From Apiotrichum sp. Y4204 (taxonomy: Eukaryota > Basidiomycota > Tremellomycetes > Trichosporonales > Trichosporonaceae), in assembly GCA_025531455.1 (NCBI GenBank), contig JAMYHL010000012.1:558001-622000 (forward strand): DNA of 64,000 nucleotides. The letters run 5' to 3'. Each line of letters opens with the position of its first letter. The first letter of the stretch is position 1. A program made the translations under genes and the position numbers. The notes below the pieces were generated by a model. The model worked only from the letters and a program-made list of their open reading frames with translations. It was not told the DNA's origin and did no database searches. Positions 12,980-22,074 of the stretch are shown here, in pieces.

Positions 12980-14812
12980 ATGACCATCGACGTGACGGCC
13001 ATTGACGCTGCGGCCCTGCGCGCAAAGTACGCCGAGGAGCGGGAGAAGCGCCTGAAGGCGCCCGCAGGGCGGCGGTTCACGCGGATGGAAAAGCCCGGCA
13101 CCGTCGTCGACCCGTTCACCCCCGTGCAGCCGCGAGAGCCGGTCCACGACGACGTGACGTTTACGTTTGTGGGCGGTGGCTTCTCGGGGCTCATCACGGC
13201 GGCGAGGGTCAAGGAGGCGTGCCCCGATGCCAAGATCCGCATCCTCGACCAGGCGGGCGACTTTGGCGGCGTGTGGTACTGGAACCGATACCCGGGCGCA
13301 ATGTGCGATACCGCGGCGATGATCTACATGCCGCTCCTCGAGGAGACAAACTACATGCCCAGCCAGAAGTACGCGATGGGCTACGAGATCAACGAGCACA
13401 CGCAGCGCATTGGCCGCCACTTTGACCTCTACAAGCACGCCCTCTTCCACACGGCCGTCACTGGCGCCGAGTGGGATGCGGACAAGAAGCGCTGGCGCGT
13501 AAAGACCAGCCGCGGAGACGAGTTTACCACAAAGTTCTTGTCGATTGGCATGGGGCCCCTCTCGGTCGCCCAGCTGCCGGACATCCCTGGAGTCGGGACG
13601 TTCAAGGGCAAAGCGTTCCACACTTCGCGCTGGGACTACGAGTACACTGGCGGCGACCGGCGCGGTGCCCCGCTTACTGGCCTCATGGACAAGCGGGTCG
13701 CGATTATCGGTACCGGAGCGACGGCAGTACAGTGCGTCCCCGAGCTCGCCAAGTACTGCAAGGAGCTGCTCGTGTTCCAGCGCACGCCGTCCGCGATCGA
13801 CATCCGGAACAACCACAAGATCGACCCCGAATGGTTCAAGAAGGTCACGGCCGAGCCGGGGTGGCAGGAGCGCTGGCTCATGAACTTCACCGAGATTTGG
13901 GGGCTCATCCTCGGCAAGCCGGACGAGATTGCGCAAGAGTATGAAGACCTCGTGCAGGACGGCTGGAGTGAGCTCGCGCTGCGTGTCCGTGATGTCCACC
14001 GTTCTGTCCAGACTGCGGACTTTTCCATGGAAAAGCTCATGGCCGCCATGGAGGCATCCGACAATGCCACCACGGAGCGGATCCGCGCTCGCGTCGATGA
14101 AATCGTCACCAAGGACCCTGCGACTGCTGCCGGGCTCCGTGCATGGTACAGCCAGCTGTGCAAGCGGCCGACCTTCCACGACGAGTACCTTCAGGCATTT
14201 AACCGGCCCAACGTGCACCTCATTGATACGGAGGGTCAGGGCGTTGACGCGATCACCGAGACGGGTCTGCACGCGAACGGGAAGGACTACGAAGTGGACT
14301 GCATCATCTACTCGACCGGCTTCGAGTTCGTGGGCTCATCGTTTACCGACCGCCTTGGGTTCGACCCAGTTGGCAGCGAAGGCCCGATGTCCGAGGCATG
14401 GAAGGGCGGCATGCGGACGTTCCACGGTCTACAGTCGCACGGCTTCCCGAACCTCTTCCTCGCGCAGCTCCCGCAGGGCGCGAGCCTCCTCTCGAATGTT
14501 CCCCACAACTTCCTCGAGAGCGCAAAGGCCATCGCCGCCGAGGTGAAGTACATGGAGGACCACGGACTGTCAACTGTCGAGCCAACCCAAGAGGCACAGG
14601 ACGCATGGGTCAAGCTCATCGTCGAGCAGAGCCGCCACATGGGCCGCGAGGACTGTACCCCCGGCTACTACAACAATGAGGGAAACCTCAAGAGCGAGCT
14701 GCGCCACAACTCGGGATATCCTGGCGGCGCGACTGCGTTCTTCAAGCTCAAGCGCCAGTGGACCGCCGACGGCGTCAATACGGGCAACTTTGAGGGTCTT
14801 GTGATGGCGTAG
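12980..14812 (+). CDS. Baeyer-Villiger-type flavin monooxygenase
   Basis: A single uninterrupted exon encodes 610 residues. The FAD Rossmann motif GGGFSG is at residues 65-70. The Baeyer-Villiger fingerprint FxGxxxHxxxW, read here as FKGKAFHTSRW, is at 208-218, and the NADPH motif GTGATA is at 244-249. Such enzymes use NADPH and oxygen to convert ketones to esters or lactones; the layout resembles the 4-hydroxyacetophenone/cyclohexanone monooxygenase group, but the substrate cannot be read from sequence. The start is the ATG of MTIDVTAIDA after a pyrimidine-rich leader; the frame extends upstream without an earlier ATG. Lack of any intron is unusual here, where most genes of this size have several, so horizontal acquisition is possible. 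A long antisense open frame over the same bases is a codon-bias shadow. Confidence 0.92.
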   Translation: MTIDVTAIDAAALRAKYAEEREKRLKAPAGRRFTRMEKPGTVVDPFTPVQPREPVHDDVTFTFVGGGFSGLITAARVKEACPDAKIRILDQAGDFGGVWYWNRYPGAMCDTAAMIYMPLLEETNYMPSQKYAMGYEINEHTQRIGRHFDLYKHALFHTAVTGAEWDADKKRWRVKTSRGDEFTTKFLSIGMGPLSVAQLPDIPGVGTFKGKAFHTSRWDYEYTGGDRRGAPLTGLMDKRVAIIGTGATAVQCVPELAKYCKELLVFQRTPSAIDIRNNHKIDPEWFKKVTAEPGWQERWLMNFTEIWGLILGKPDEIAQEYEDLVQDGWSELALRVRDVHRSVQTADFSMEKLMAAMEASDNATTERIRARVDEIVTKDPATAAGLRAWYSQLCKRPTFHDEYLQAFNRPNVHLIDTEGQGVDAITETGLHANGKDYEVDCIIYSTGFEFVGSSFTDRLGFDPVGSEGPMSEAWKGGMRTFHGLQSHGFPNLFLAQLPQGASLLSNVPHNFLESAKAIAAEVKYMEDHGLSTVEPTQEAQDAWVKLIVEQSRHMGREDCTPGYYNNEGNLKSELRHNSGYPGGATAFFKLKRQWTADGVNTGNFEGLVMA

Positions 14813-15245
14813 AGGTTCTTGGTATTGAAGTTTGTACTGGGTATCGGGTATTCAGAAGTGATATGGTTGATGATGTGAGTTATGTCATGAATGATGATGC
14901 GAACTGGACATGATGGGGCGTTTCTGACTCGTATCTTGTTCTCACGCGAGCTTACTCACTCCCAAAACCCGAACACACTGGCCGATGAGGTGATAGAGGA
15001 TGAGGGAGGAATTAGGCAGAGACCCTAGGGCACGCATTATGACAGAGGTCATTCAACACACAGCGCAGAGCGGAACGAAAGGATGAAGGATACCCACAAC
15101 ACAATCACTTTCAAGTTCAGTTCCCACCTATTACTTGTTCTCATCGTCCCAATTATTCACGTTGGTTGCGTTATCTGCTTCGCTCGTCGTTCCCCGTCAT
15201 CAACCTTACCTGCTACCCTCCGCCATATTGCGCTTCACCTTCGAA

Positions 15246-15550
15246 ATGCCGCCAAAGCGCGAGGCCGAGGATGATGGCGCCAGCCCGTCTCCGCCTCCAG
15301 CCAAGCGTGACGTAGGTCATGTCAGATACAGTACCATTACTAACCTTAGCGGAAAGCCTGGACCGACGCTGAGGAAAAGGCTTTTGACAAACTCATCTAC
15401 AAGATCGTGAAGGACAGTCTTTGGGCGCGGGCGAAAGAAGACCCCCTTCTCGCTGCGCGCGGCTCGAGCAGCCTCAAGAGCCACTGGAACGCAAAGGTGC
15501 GTGTTGCCGATATTCGGAGCTCACTCCAGTTCAAGAATATATCGAAGTAG
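15246..15550 (+). CDS. Small Myb/SANT-like protein, copy A
   Basis: Exons 15246-15311, 15350-15496 and 15530-15550 encode about 77 residues. The N-terminus MPPKREAEDD is basic-acidic and Ser/Pro-rich. The second exon gives KAWTDAEEKAFDKL, a pattern like the first helix of a Myb/SANT repeat, and ends SHWNAK, like the third helix. Intron 1 is 38 nt with a clear ACTAAC-CTTAG end. The second putative intron is 33 nt, a multiple of three, and would keep the frame if retained (88 residues). Its paralog follows 0.9 kb downstream. DNA or chromatin binding is inferred from the weak Myb-like pattern; no known family member was identified. Confidence 0.65.
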
Positions 15551-16114
15551 GCGCAGATTCTCAAGTAGGCGCTGAGGCCTCGTACGGATACCGTCCAAGT
15601 CGTGTTGTTAAGAATATACTGTACATGCAATCGAGATGCCAAGACCCACAGAAGCTACTCTACCATACTACGTAGAGTGTTCTTGGTAGTGGAGTTCCCA
15701 TTAGATATTGGGTATTGGGTATTCAGAAGTGATATGGTCGATGATGTGAGTTATGATGATGTGAGTGGGGCGCATCTGACTTGATAGTTTGTTCTCAGGC
15801 GAGCACACACATGTACTTGACGAACACACTGACCGATGAAGGATGACTGCTGAGTACTGAATGAAGGAAGGGGATAGGGCGCGCGCGTAGGGATGAAGCT
15901 GCGACTCGGAGACCAACGCAAAATGAGCGGATGAGAACATATCGGGAAACAAACTCGAGTGCTGTTCTTACTTGATTCTGTTCTCATTCTTTCAATTCTC
16001 GACGCTCCTTGCCTCGGCGCTTCGCTGCTCAGCTCTCTCTAACCGAGTCTTGCTATTCCCTCTTCCGAGTCCTTACTCCGATTGCTTCCACTCCATTGCT
16101 GTGGCTGCTTCATC

Positions 16115-16462
16115 ATGCCCCCGAAACGCGAAGCCCAAGAAGACGGCGGCACCCCGCCAAAGCGAGCTGTGGGTATTCTGCTGTCTCTTCCGCAATTCAA
16201 GTAGTACTACTTCTCTAAGAGCACTCGCTTCACCCTCGCTCATAGCCATGGCTAACCCCAGCGCAAGGTGTGGACCGACGCCGAAGAGAAGGCGCTTGAC
16301 AACCTCGTCTTCAATATCGTGAAGGACCACCTCTGGGCGCGGGCTAAAGCCGACCCTGTCCTCGCCGCCCGAGGTCAAAATGGCGTGACGAGCCACTGGG
16401 AGGCCAAGGTGCGTATCGCCGCTGTTCAGAGCTCACCTCAGTTCAAGAAGATGTTTAAGTAG
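16115..16462 (+). CDS. Small Myb/SANT-like protein, copy B
   Basis: Exons 16115-16168, 16262-16408 and 16442-16462 encode about 73 residues, colinear with copy A: MPPKREAQED, then KVWTDAEEKALDNL, SHWEAK and a short C-terminal FKKMFK. Intron 1 is 93 nt (38 in copy A) and ends at a GCTAACCCCAG acceptor. The last 33-nt interval is again either a very short intron or retained coding sequence. Both copies keep open frames, matching splice sites and conserved Trp residues, so both look functional. The stop lies about 100 bp from the 3' end of the convergent F-box-like gene. Confidence 0.65.
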
Positions 16463-16564
16463 GCGCTGAGGCCTCGTGCAGATACCGTCCAAGTCGTGTT
16501 GTTAGGGATATACTCTACATACAATCGAGATGCCAAGAACCACAGAAGCTACTGTACCATACTA

Positions 16565-17794
16565 TCAGCCGCCACGCTGCACTACGCGGACCTCCTGCAG
16601 CGGCAGCTCAGTCCCTCTTCCCCGTATACCCTCGACCACTTCGAGAACTAGCTCGTCGCGGGGTATCGTAGCGGCATACTCGCCAAGAGAGAGGAAGGTC
16701 ACGCGTGACAGAGCGTCCGATGCGCTGCTGAACGGCCATGGTTGATCGTGGAGGTCCTCGCCGTCGGCTTCACGAGACTCATCCTCGCCAGAGTCGCCCG
16801 CTTCAGGAGGTTCCAAAAGGTTGCGGACAAGCGCGTGATAGATGGCCTCACGGAACGCGCTGATTCCTGGAGGCTCCTGCAAGTCGATGTCCTCCAGCTT
16901 CGCGGACTCGGGTTCCAGCGCCGCAGACAGCGATTCAAGCACAGGTTCACGGGGGCATCCCTCGCGGTCCGCCCAGTCCAGCCGCCCCTTGCACCTGATA
17001 TTCTCGGCGCCAACAACCGTGACTTGGAACTCTGCGCGCCGGGTGCGCGCAAGCATCGTTGCGATGTCGCCCGCAAGCATGGCTCGCACCGCCCCATCCA
17101 TCAGGTATCCCGTGAGATGGAGGACGACGTCCTTTACGCCGCGGGACATCTTCTCCACTACAATCGGGAGACACTCTTCCTTCTCCTGATACCCCGACCT
17201 TCGGGGGGTGATTGCAAGACGTTGGACGCCGTGCCCCACACAGGTACGCCAGCAGTCTGGAACGGGCCCACGGCCGCCAAAGACAACGAGGGTGTGCGCC
17301 CGGATTGCTGTCTTGTACTGCTGTGCGCCGTCGTAATCTGGCCGAATGCGGAGTACCTGCACCTGGCGGAAATGCGGTGTGATACGGGTAAGCAACATGT
17401 CCCCGAATCCGATTATTTCCAATACGCGGGTGTGTGCGAGCTGCGCGCGGGCGCGCTCAAGGCCCCACTGGTCGCGGCGGCGTTTGCTGCTCCACTGGTG
17501 GTAGTCCCTCGCTCCGAGCGCCGGAACACACCCGAACGGAGAGCGCGGCTTCGCGTCTGGTTCGTTCACGCTGCCCGCCAAAATGTGGGCTCCCTGTAGC
17601 TTATCCGCGCGCGCAAGGAGTGCCCGGCATGTGCACCGGAAGACGCTGAGGACAGGCCATGAGGAGAACGCCATGATCTGCTCAACAATGTGCGGAAAGG
17701 CCGTGTAGTCGATACGCATCGAAGGTGCATCCGCTAAAGGGCGGCCCGAGGCACCGGCTGTGGGCTCGGCATCGGGGTCGAATGAGGTCCACAT
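16565..17794 (-). CDS. F-box-like hypothetical protein, single exon
   Basis: 409 residues without introns, starting at an ATG (MWTSFDPDAE). Residues about 31-62 (FPHIVEQIMAFSSWPVLSVFRCTCRALL, given here in part) read as an F-box-like helix pair, with the Pro replaced by His and a conserved Trp and Leu. The rest is a mix of beta- and helix-prone segments with an acidic patch near residue 345 (GEDESREADGEDL). Similar stand-alone proteins are frequent in trichosporonalean yeasts as lineage-specific families (inference). Substrate and partners are unknown. It shares a 723-bp divergent upstream region with the METTL14-type gene and converges on Myb-like copy B. Confidence 0.7.
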   Translation of the reverse strand: MWTSFDPDAEPTAGASGRPLADAPSMRIDYTAFPHIVEQIMAFSSWPVLSVFRCTCRALLARADKLQGAHILAGSVNEPDAKPRSPFGCVPALGARDYHQWSSKRRRDQWGLERARAQLAHTRVLEIIGFGDMLLTRITPHFRQVQVLRIRPDYDGAQQYKTAIRAHTLVVFGGRGPVPDCWRTCVGHGVQRLAITPRRSGYQEKEECLPIVVEKMSRGVKDVVLHLTGYLMDGAVRAMLAGDIATMLARTRRAEFQVTVVGAENIRCKGRLDWADREGCPREPVLESLSAALEPESAKLEDIDLQEPPGISAFREAIYHALVRNLLEPPEAGDSGEDESREADGEDLHDQPWPFSSASDALSRVTFLSLGEYAATIPRDELVLEVVEGIRGRGTELPLQEVRVVQRGG

Positions 17795-18517
17795 TGATGT
17801 CGGCCGCAGTGGAGGTAAAAAGGCAATGACAAGGTTGAACTCGGAGTACAGGCTTGTCTGTTAGAGTGAATGTGCTGTTCGTAGGAGATCGGGTGAGGCT
17901 CCGCTGTCTCGCTTTATAAGTCCAGAGTCGGATCAGGCCCTCTGGGACCATCAGAGTGGGTCCCGCTCTGATGGTCCCGGCGTTCCGCTAGATGTGGTTA
18001 GTCATGTGCATGATAGGACAGGCGGAAGATGGAACAATGCCGGGAACCTGAACAGCCAAGCGATATCCCGCGCGCATGTGACCGCGTCTTGAAGCATAAA
18101 TGGAGCTTGCGTGGGGGGTTCGCGATTGACAGTTCCGCGTTCCATGACGTCGCGAGTGCAGCATCTGTGGTCAGCGTCGTCCGTCTTGTGGATCCGGTGC
18201 CGCTGCGCCGCTGTCCCTGTGCTGCTTGGCTGGCTGTCATCTGATTTCTTTTACCTCTCCGACACCTCCGCCTCGACATGCCCAAGAGATAGCGAGCATA
18301 GCGGGCAGTCCTGTTCAGAGTTTCTGGCTTTCTGGATCTTTGATCTCTGCGACCGACCTCCACTTTTCCCCTTTGTTTGTTGGGCGTCCCTGAATGCGTC
18401 GTGTCTCAAATCAATCCCGACCCTCACAACCACAAATCACAAGATACAGCAACCCACAAAACAACACACGACTTTGACTTTGTTCCCTACTCTCCCCACT
18501 CTCCACTCTCGCCCAGG
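17795..18517. promoter_or_regulatory. Divergent promoter region, F-box-like gene / METTL14-type gene
   Basis: On the minus strand a TATAAAGC element lies at about 17912-17919, some 120 bp upstream of the F-box-like start. A near-palindromic GACCATCAGAGTG-GG-TC repeat of AGAGTGGGTCC / CTCTGATGGTCC type lies near 17944-17975. No TATA was seen on the METTL14 side. Confidence 0.5.
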
Positions 18518-20525
18518 ATGGCCGCCTTGGCCGAGCATCGGACCTATCTCTCGGACGTGCTTGCGCGGCAGGCTGCGCGCCGCCACCGCGTCGATCCGGG
18601 ACACAAGTATACTCCGCAGCCGAGACTGGTCCACGAGGTCTCCCCGCTTTCACTCGCTTCCGACAGCAGCGCCGAAGCAGGACCGAGCGAGACGGCCAAA
18701 GGACGCGCCGCCTCGTCGTCGGCATCAAAGGACAATGTCGTCAACTACATCAAGGCCGAGGAGGCGGTGCGGAACGACTACGCGAGCTGGTATGGCGTGA
18801 GCGGCCGGTTTCCCAGCAACTTTGTGCTCGGCGCTGGCGATGACCAGATCTGCGAGGAGTGAGTGGAGCTGTGGCGGGTACGAGACAAAGCTATGGGACA
18901 TGATTCATGGGCATTGTCCCAGCGTGTGAGCGTCTCTGCGCCCCGCAAGCTGCTCTCAACCTCAACTGACCCCAGATTTCCCGCACTGCGTCGCTTGATG
19001 GATCTCAAGGCGGAGCATGTCGCGGCCACCGCACATCCGCCGCTTTACGTGCCTCTTGAAACATTATCTCCCACAAGCGTATCCGCTGCACTCTCACCCC
19101 ACCGTTTTGACGTTATCCTCATTCATCCTCCGCGCAACTGGGCCGAGGCTGCGCGCCTCCCGATCCGGCAGCTGAGCGCGGACCCGGGCTTCGTGTTCCT
19201 GTGGGTCGGGGCGAGCGATGCGGGCGGGCTCGAGCGCGGCCGCGAATGTCTCGCCAAGTGGGGATTCCGTCGGGCCGAGGATATCGTCTGGGTCAAGACC
19301 AACAAGCGCGCCGCTCCTTCCAATGGCGGTGGCCTCTTCGCGTCACAGAAGGAACATTGCCTCATGGGTATTCGTGGCACCGTCCGTCGCAGCACCGACT
19401 CGCGCTTCGTCCACTGCAACGTCGACACGGACGTCATTGTGTGGGAAGGAGGTGAGTTGATCAATTCAGGGAAAAGCTGACAGTGCAGAGGAGGGAGGAC
19501 CGCGTACTCCGCCGTATCTCTACACGCTGATCGAGAACTTCTGCCTTGGTGCTCGCCGCCTTGAACTCTTTGGCGACGCATCGCGCGCACGGCGCGGATG
19601 GGTCACCGTCTCAACATCGACTCCCGAGCTCAGTGCTGCTGAGGACGACGCTGCTCCAGAGCCCCAGCTATTTGACGGTCTGACTTATCCTACACTTCTA
19701 CCCGTCAAGGAAGAAGGCAAACCGGTTCTCCCTTTCCATCCTGAGATCGATCTGTTGCGTCCCAAGTCACCTCAGCGTCGTGGTCGCGCTGGTCGCCTAG
19801 CGTCCGGCGCAGGCGGTACGGCCACGCCGCCGCCGTCATCGCACACACCACCGTTCCGTCCAACCGGGGGCGTGATGCGTATGGGTGCTCTCACCCCAGC
19901 TCAGGGCTATCACATGAACACCGGGTACCAGCAGGGCATGGGCGGGATGCCAGCAATGTCCATGGGGATGGGCCAGCCGGGTATGGGAGGTGCGGGGATG
20001 GCGGCTGTGGGCCACGGCGGCATGCTCCCGATGCACATGCAGCAGGGGATGTCGGCGATGCAGATGGCCCACATGCAGAGCATGCAGGGCATGCAAGGCA
20101 TGCCAGGGATGGGCGGGGTAATGCCCATGCAATTCCAGGGTATGCCCGGCATGGTTCCCGGGATGATGATGGGGATGGGCGGCATGGGTGGCGTGCCGGG
20201 GATGGGGGGTATGGGCGGGATGCCGATGGGGATGCCGATGCCGATGGGAGCCATGGGCGGCGTGGGTATGGGGATGGGTATGGGCGGTGTCCCAATGGGT
20301 GGGATGGGGATGAGCGGAGGCATGATGGGTATGGGGGGTATGCCGATGGACGCGGGTCCTTCAGGCTCGGCATCGCCGCAAGAACAGCCCGAGGACGACG
20401 AGTGGGCCCACCATCAAGCGCACACCCAGGGTCACACTCACGGTCACGCAATGGGCCAGCTCGCAATGGGCATGGGCAACATGGGCATGCCGTACCTTGG
20501 CGGCGGGTTCCAGTACAATGGGTAA
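18518..20525 (+). CDS. METTL14/KAR4-type N6-adenosine methyltransferase subunit
   Basis: Exons 18518-18858, 18976-19451 and 19489-20525 give 617 residues. The MT-A70 fold is recognisable: GFVFLWVG, WGFRRAEDIVWVKTNK, KEHCLMGIRGTVRRSTD, HCNVDTDVIV and IENFCLGARRLELFG, in METTL14 order. The catalytic DPPW position reads HPPR (residues 164-167), so like METTL14 it is probably the RNA-binding, non-catalytic partner of a METTL3-like enzyme (family knowledge). The N-terminus has Ala/Arg-rich helices and a Ser-rich linker. From about residue 401 to the end the protein is Met/Gly-rich, with repeated GMGG and MGM units, then a His/Thr cluster. A GTAATG donor overlaps the stop and a good acceptor lies at about 20600, so a longer C-terminus is possible. 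Confidence 0.88.
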
Positions 20526-20753
20526 TGGTCATGCATGTTGTATCGCGCGCGCCGACGGGCGAACTGACTCTGACGCGTGCTGACCTTTGACGTGCCGACA
20601 GGGTCAAATTACGGGTTCGTACCCCCGGTCCCGTTGACCCGCCTGTCGCCATCCCCGACATCGACACGACCCCGGATCCTCGGCGTCTCCAGCCCTTTCC
20701 GTCGCCGACGGCGCCAGGCGACGCGTGGACCGCCGCCGATCCGCCGTATATCC
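20526..20753 (+). other. Possible extra 3' exon of the METTL14-type gene and 5' flank of tRNA-Arg copy 1
   Basis: Splicing from GTAATG (20522) to the acceptor CCGACAG near 20601, which has a CTGAC branch point about 20 nt upstream, continues the frame into a Pro/Asp/Thr-rich peptide (PPVAIPDIDTTPDPRRL and on). That frame has no stop before tRNA-Arg copy 1 and stays open through it to 21295. The alternative is that the gene stops at 20525. A GC-rich block ending GCCGAT lies about 18 nt before the tRNA. Confidence 0.4.
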
Positions 20754-20830
20754 GGTCGCGTGGCCAAATGGTACGGCGTCTGACTACGATGAGTAATCAG
20801 GAGATCGCGGGTTCGATCCCCGTCGTGACC
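20754..20830 (+). tRNA. tRNA-Arg(ACG), copy 1, 6-nt intron
   Basis: Acceptor GGTCGCG pairs with CGTGACC; D arm GCC/GGC; anticodon stem TCTGA with TCAGG; loop CTACGA then intron TGAGTA after position 37, then A38. T arm GCGGG-TTCGATC-CCCGT. A run of five T follows directly, as for RNA polymerase III termination. Mature length without the discriminator is 71 nt in all four copies. Confidence 0.93.
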
Positions 20831-21116
20831 TTTTTGAGCTTGCTGTGCGCGAGGGGGGACGCGCGGAGTCGATGTCGGACGTGGACGAGAGATGTGGGAC
20901 TCAGAATTGACCTTTGTGGTGAGGAACCGGCCAAGAGGGTCGGTGCGTTGCGTGTCGTTCTCCAGAGCCTCACACCACCTCGACGCTCCTACTCTTCCAT
21001 TCGACTCACCACATCCCGGGTCTGCAATGCCATCGGCCTCGATATCCTTCATTCCGCGCGCGCGACTCTCCAACGCCGTCGGCGCGCGCACGGACGCCGA
21101 TTTTCCCCGACATCCA

Positions 21117-21214
21117 GGTCGCGTGGCCAAATGGTACGGCGTCTGACTACGACTCTCTCATCTGAGCTCCGAAGCGTTTATCAGGAGATCGCGGGTTCGA
21201 TCCCCGTCGTGACC
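21117..21214 (+). tRNA. tRNA-Arg(ACG), copy 2, 27-nt intron
   Basis: Exons match copy 1 at every base read. The intron after position 37 is 27 nt and unlike the other three. TTTTT follows the 3' end. Upstream, GGACGCCGATTTTCC matches the flank of copy 3. Confidence 0.93.
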
Positions 21215-21526
21215 TTTTTGGGCCTGCGGAGCGGTACGGGACGCGTGCGGCGTCGCCGACGTGAGGCCGTTGAAGCTGGGGACACCATCAGATGACAATG
21301 GGAGGAGGAGGTGTGACTGACGGAAAGTTTTGGAGTTTTGACGTCTCCAGTTCCACTGACCGCGCATGTCTGGCCCAACAAGCAGCGGCTTACATTAAAG
21401 CATTAGCAGCCAGAGCTCGTCACCCCTCGGTGCATCGGAGTCAGGCTCCAGGCCACACCGAAGCCGAGCGACGCCGAGAACAAGGCCGCCGGCGCGCGCG
21501 CCGACGCCGATTTCCACTTGCATCCC

Positions 21527-21605
21527 GGTCGCGTGGCCAAATGGTACGGCGTCTGACTACGATCCGAGTAATCAGGAGATCGCGGGTTCGATCCCCGTCG
21601 TGACC
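21527..21605 (+). tRNA. tRNA-Arg(ACG), copy 3, 8-nt intron
   Basis: Same exons; intron TCCGAGTA. Upstream flank GCGCGCGCGCCGACGCCGATTTCC and downstream TTTTTGGGCCTGCGG are nearly shared with copy 2, showing that the duplicated unit was larger than the tRNA. Confidence 0.93.
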
Positions 21606-22004
21606 TTTTTGGGCCTGCGGCGATGGGCGTGGAGCGTCGGATCGGGCGGAGACCGAGCTGGCCGAGGTGGGAGAAGTGCGAGAAGTTCGAGCAGTGGGAG
21701 AAGTCGAGCCAGGCGAGATGATCAACAGCCGCAACGGAAAATATCTTGGAGTAACCGTGGACGCAGAGGCGCGGAGAGAATACTCAGATCCTTGCTTATT
21801 GGCGCCGATGGCCCACATATGCGCAGAGCGGGCTTACGACCGAGAGAGAGGGAGCTCGAGGGTAAAGGATCGACGCGGACTCAGAGAAGCATAGTGCGAT
21901 CGCAGCAACCTCTGCGGGTGACAACTGTTCATTTCATTTCCGACGTTTATTGTCAAATTCCAGGAATCCCATTCTTTGCCATTACCCTGTCCTCCGACAC
22001 AACA

Positions 22005-22036
22005 CCGACGCCGACGCCGACGCCGACGCCGACACG
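22005..22036 (+). repeat. CGACGC-type microsatellite
   Basis: About five tandem copies of a GCCGAC hexamer directly upstream of tRNA-Arg copy 4. GC-rich; expected to vary in length. Confidence 0.7.
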
Positions 22037-22074
22037 GCGGGACGCGGATCGGCGCCGATTGTCAATGATGTCTG

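Larger units (their letters stand above)
14836..16565 (+). repeat. Tandem segmental duplication (two diverged ~850-bp units)
   Basis: Unit 1 (about 14840-15690) and unit 2 (about 15705-16565) share, in order, a GGGTATTCAGAAGTGATATGG block followed by GATGATGTGAGTTATG, a run of weaker similarity, a small two- or three-exon Myb-like gene, and a trailing block beginning TAGGCGCTGAGGCCTCGT. The head block of unit 1 starts just after the monooxygenase stop codon. Divergence is larger in introns and flanks than in exons, suggesting an old duplication with coding constraint. Confidence 0.8.
21215..22074. other. Spacers between tRNA-Arg copies
   Basis: Spacers of 312 bp (copies 2-3) and 469 bp (copies 3-4). 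No protein gene is supported. Each spacer ends in a GC-rich block with GCCGAT 16-20 nt before the tRNA, which may be a conserved pol III upstream element or a relic of duplication. Confidence 0.5.

Noticed and set aside
12974..14272. 432-codon open frame antisense to the monooxygenase
   Set aside because: Shadow of strong third-position C/G bias; the plus strand has all the flavoprotein motifs.
19836..20667. Minus-strand open frames (Pro/His/Ile-rich) opposite the METTL14 tail
   Set aside because: Complement of the Met/Gly repeat; continuity comes from the repeat itself.
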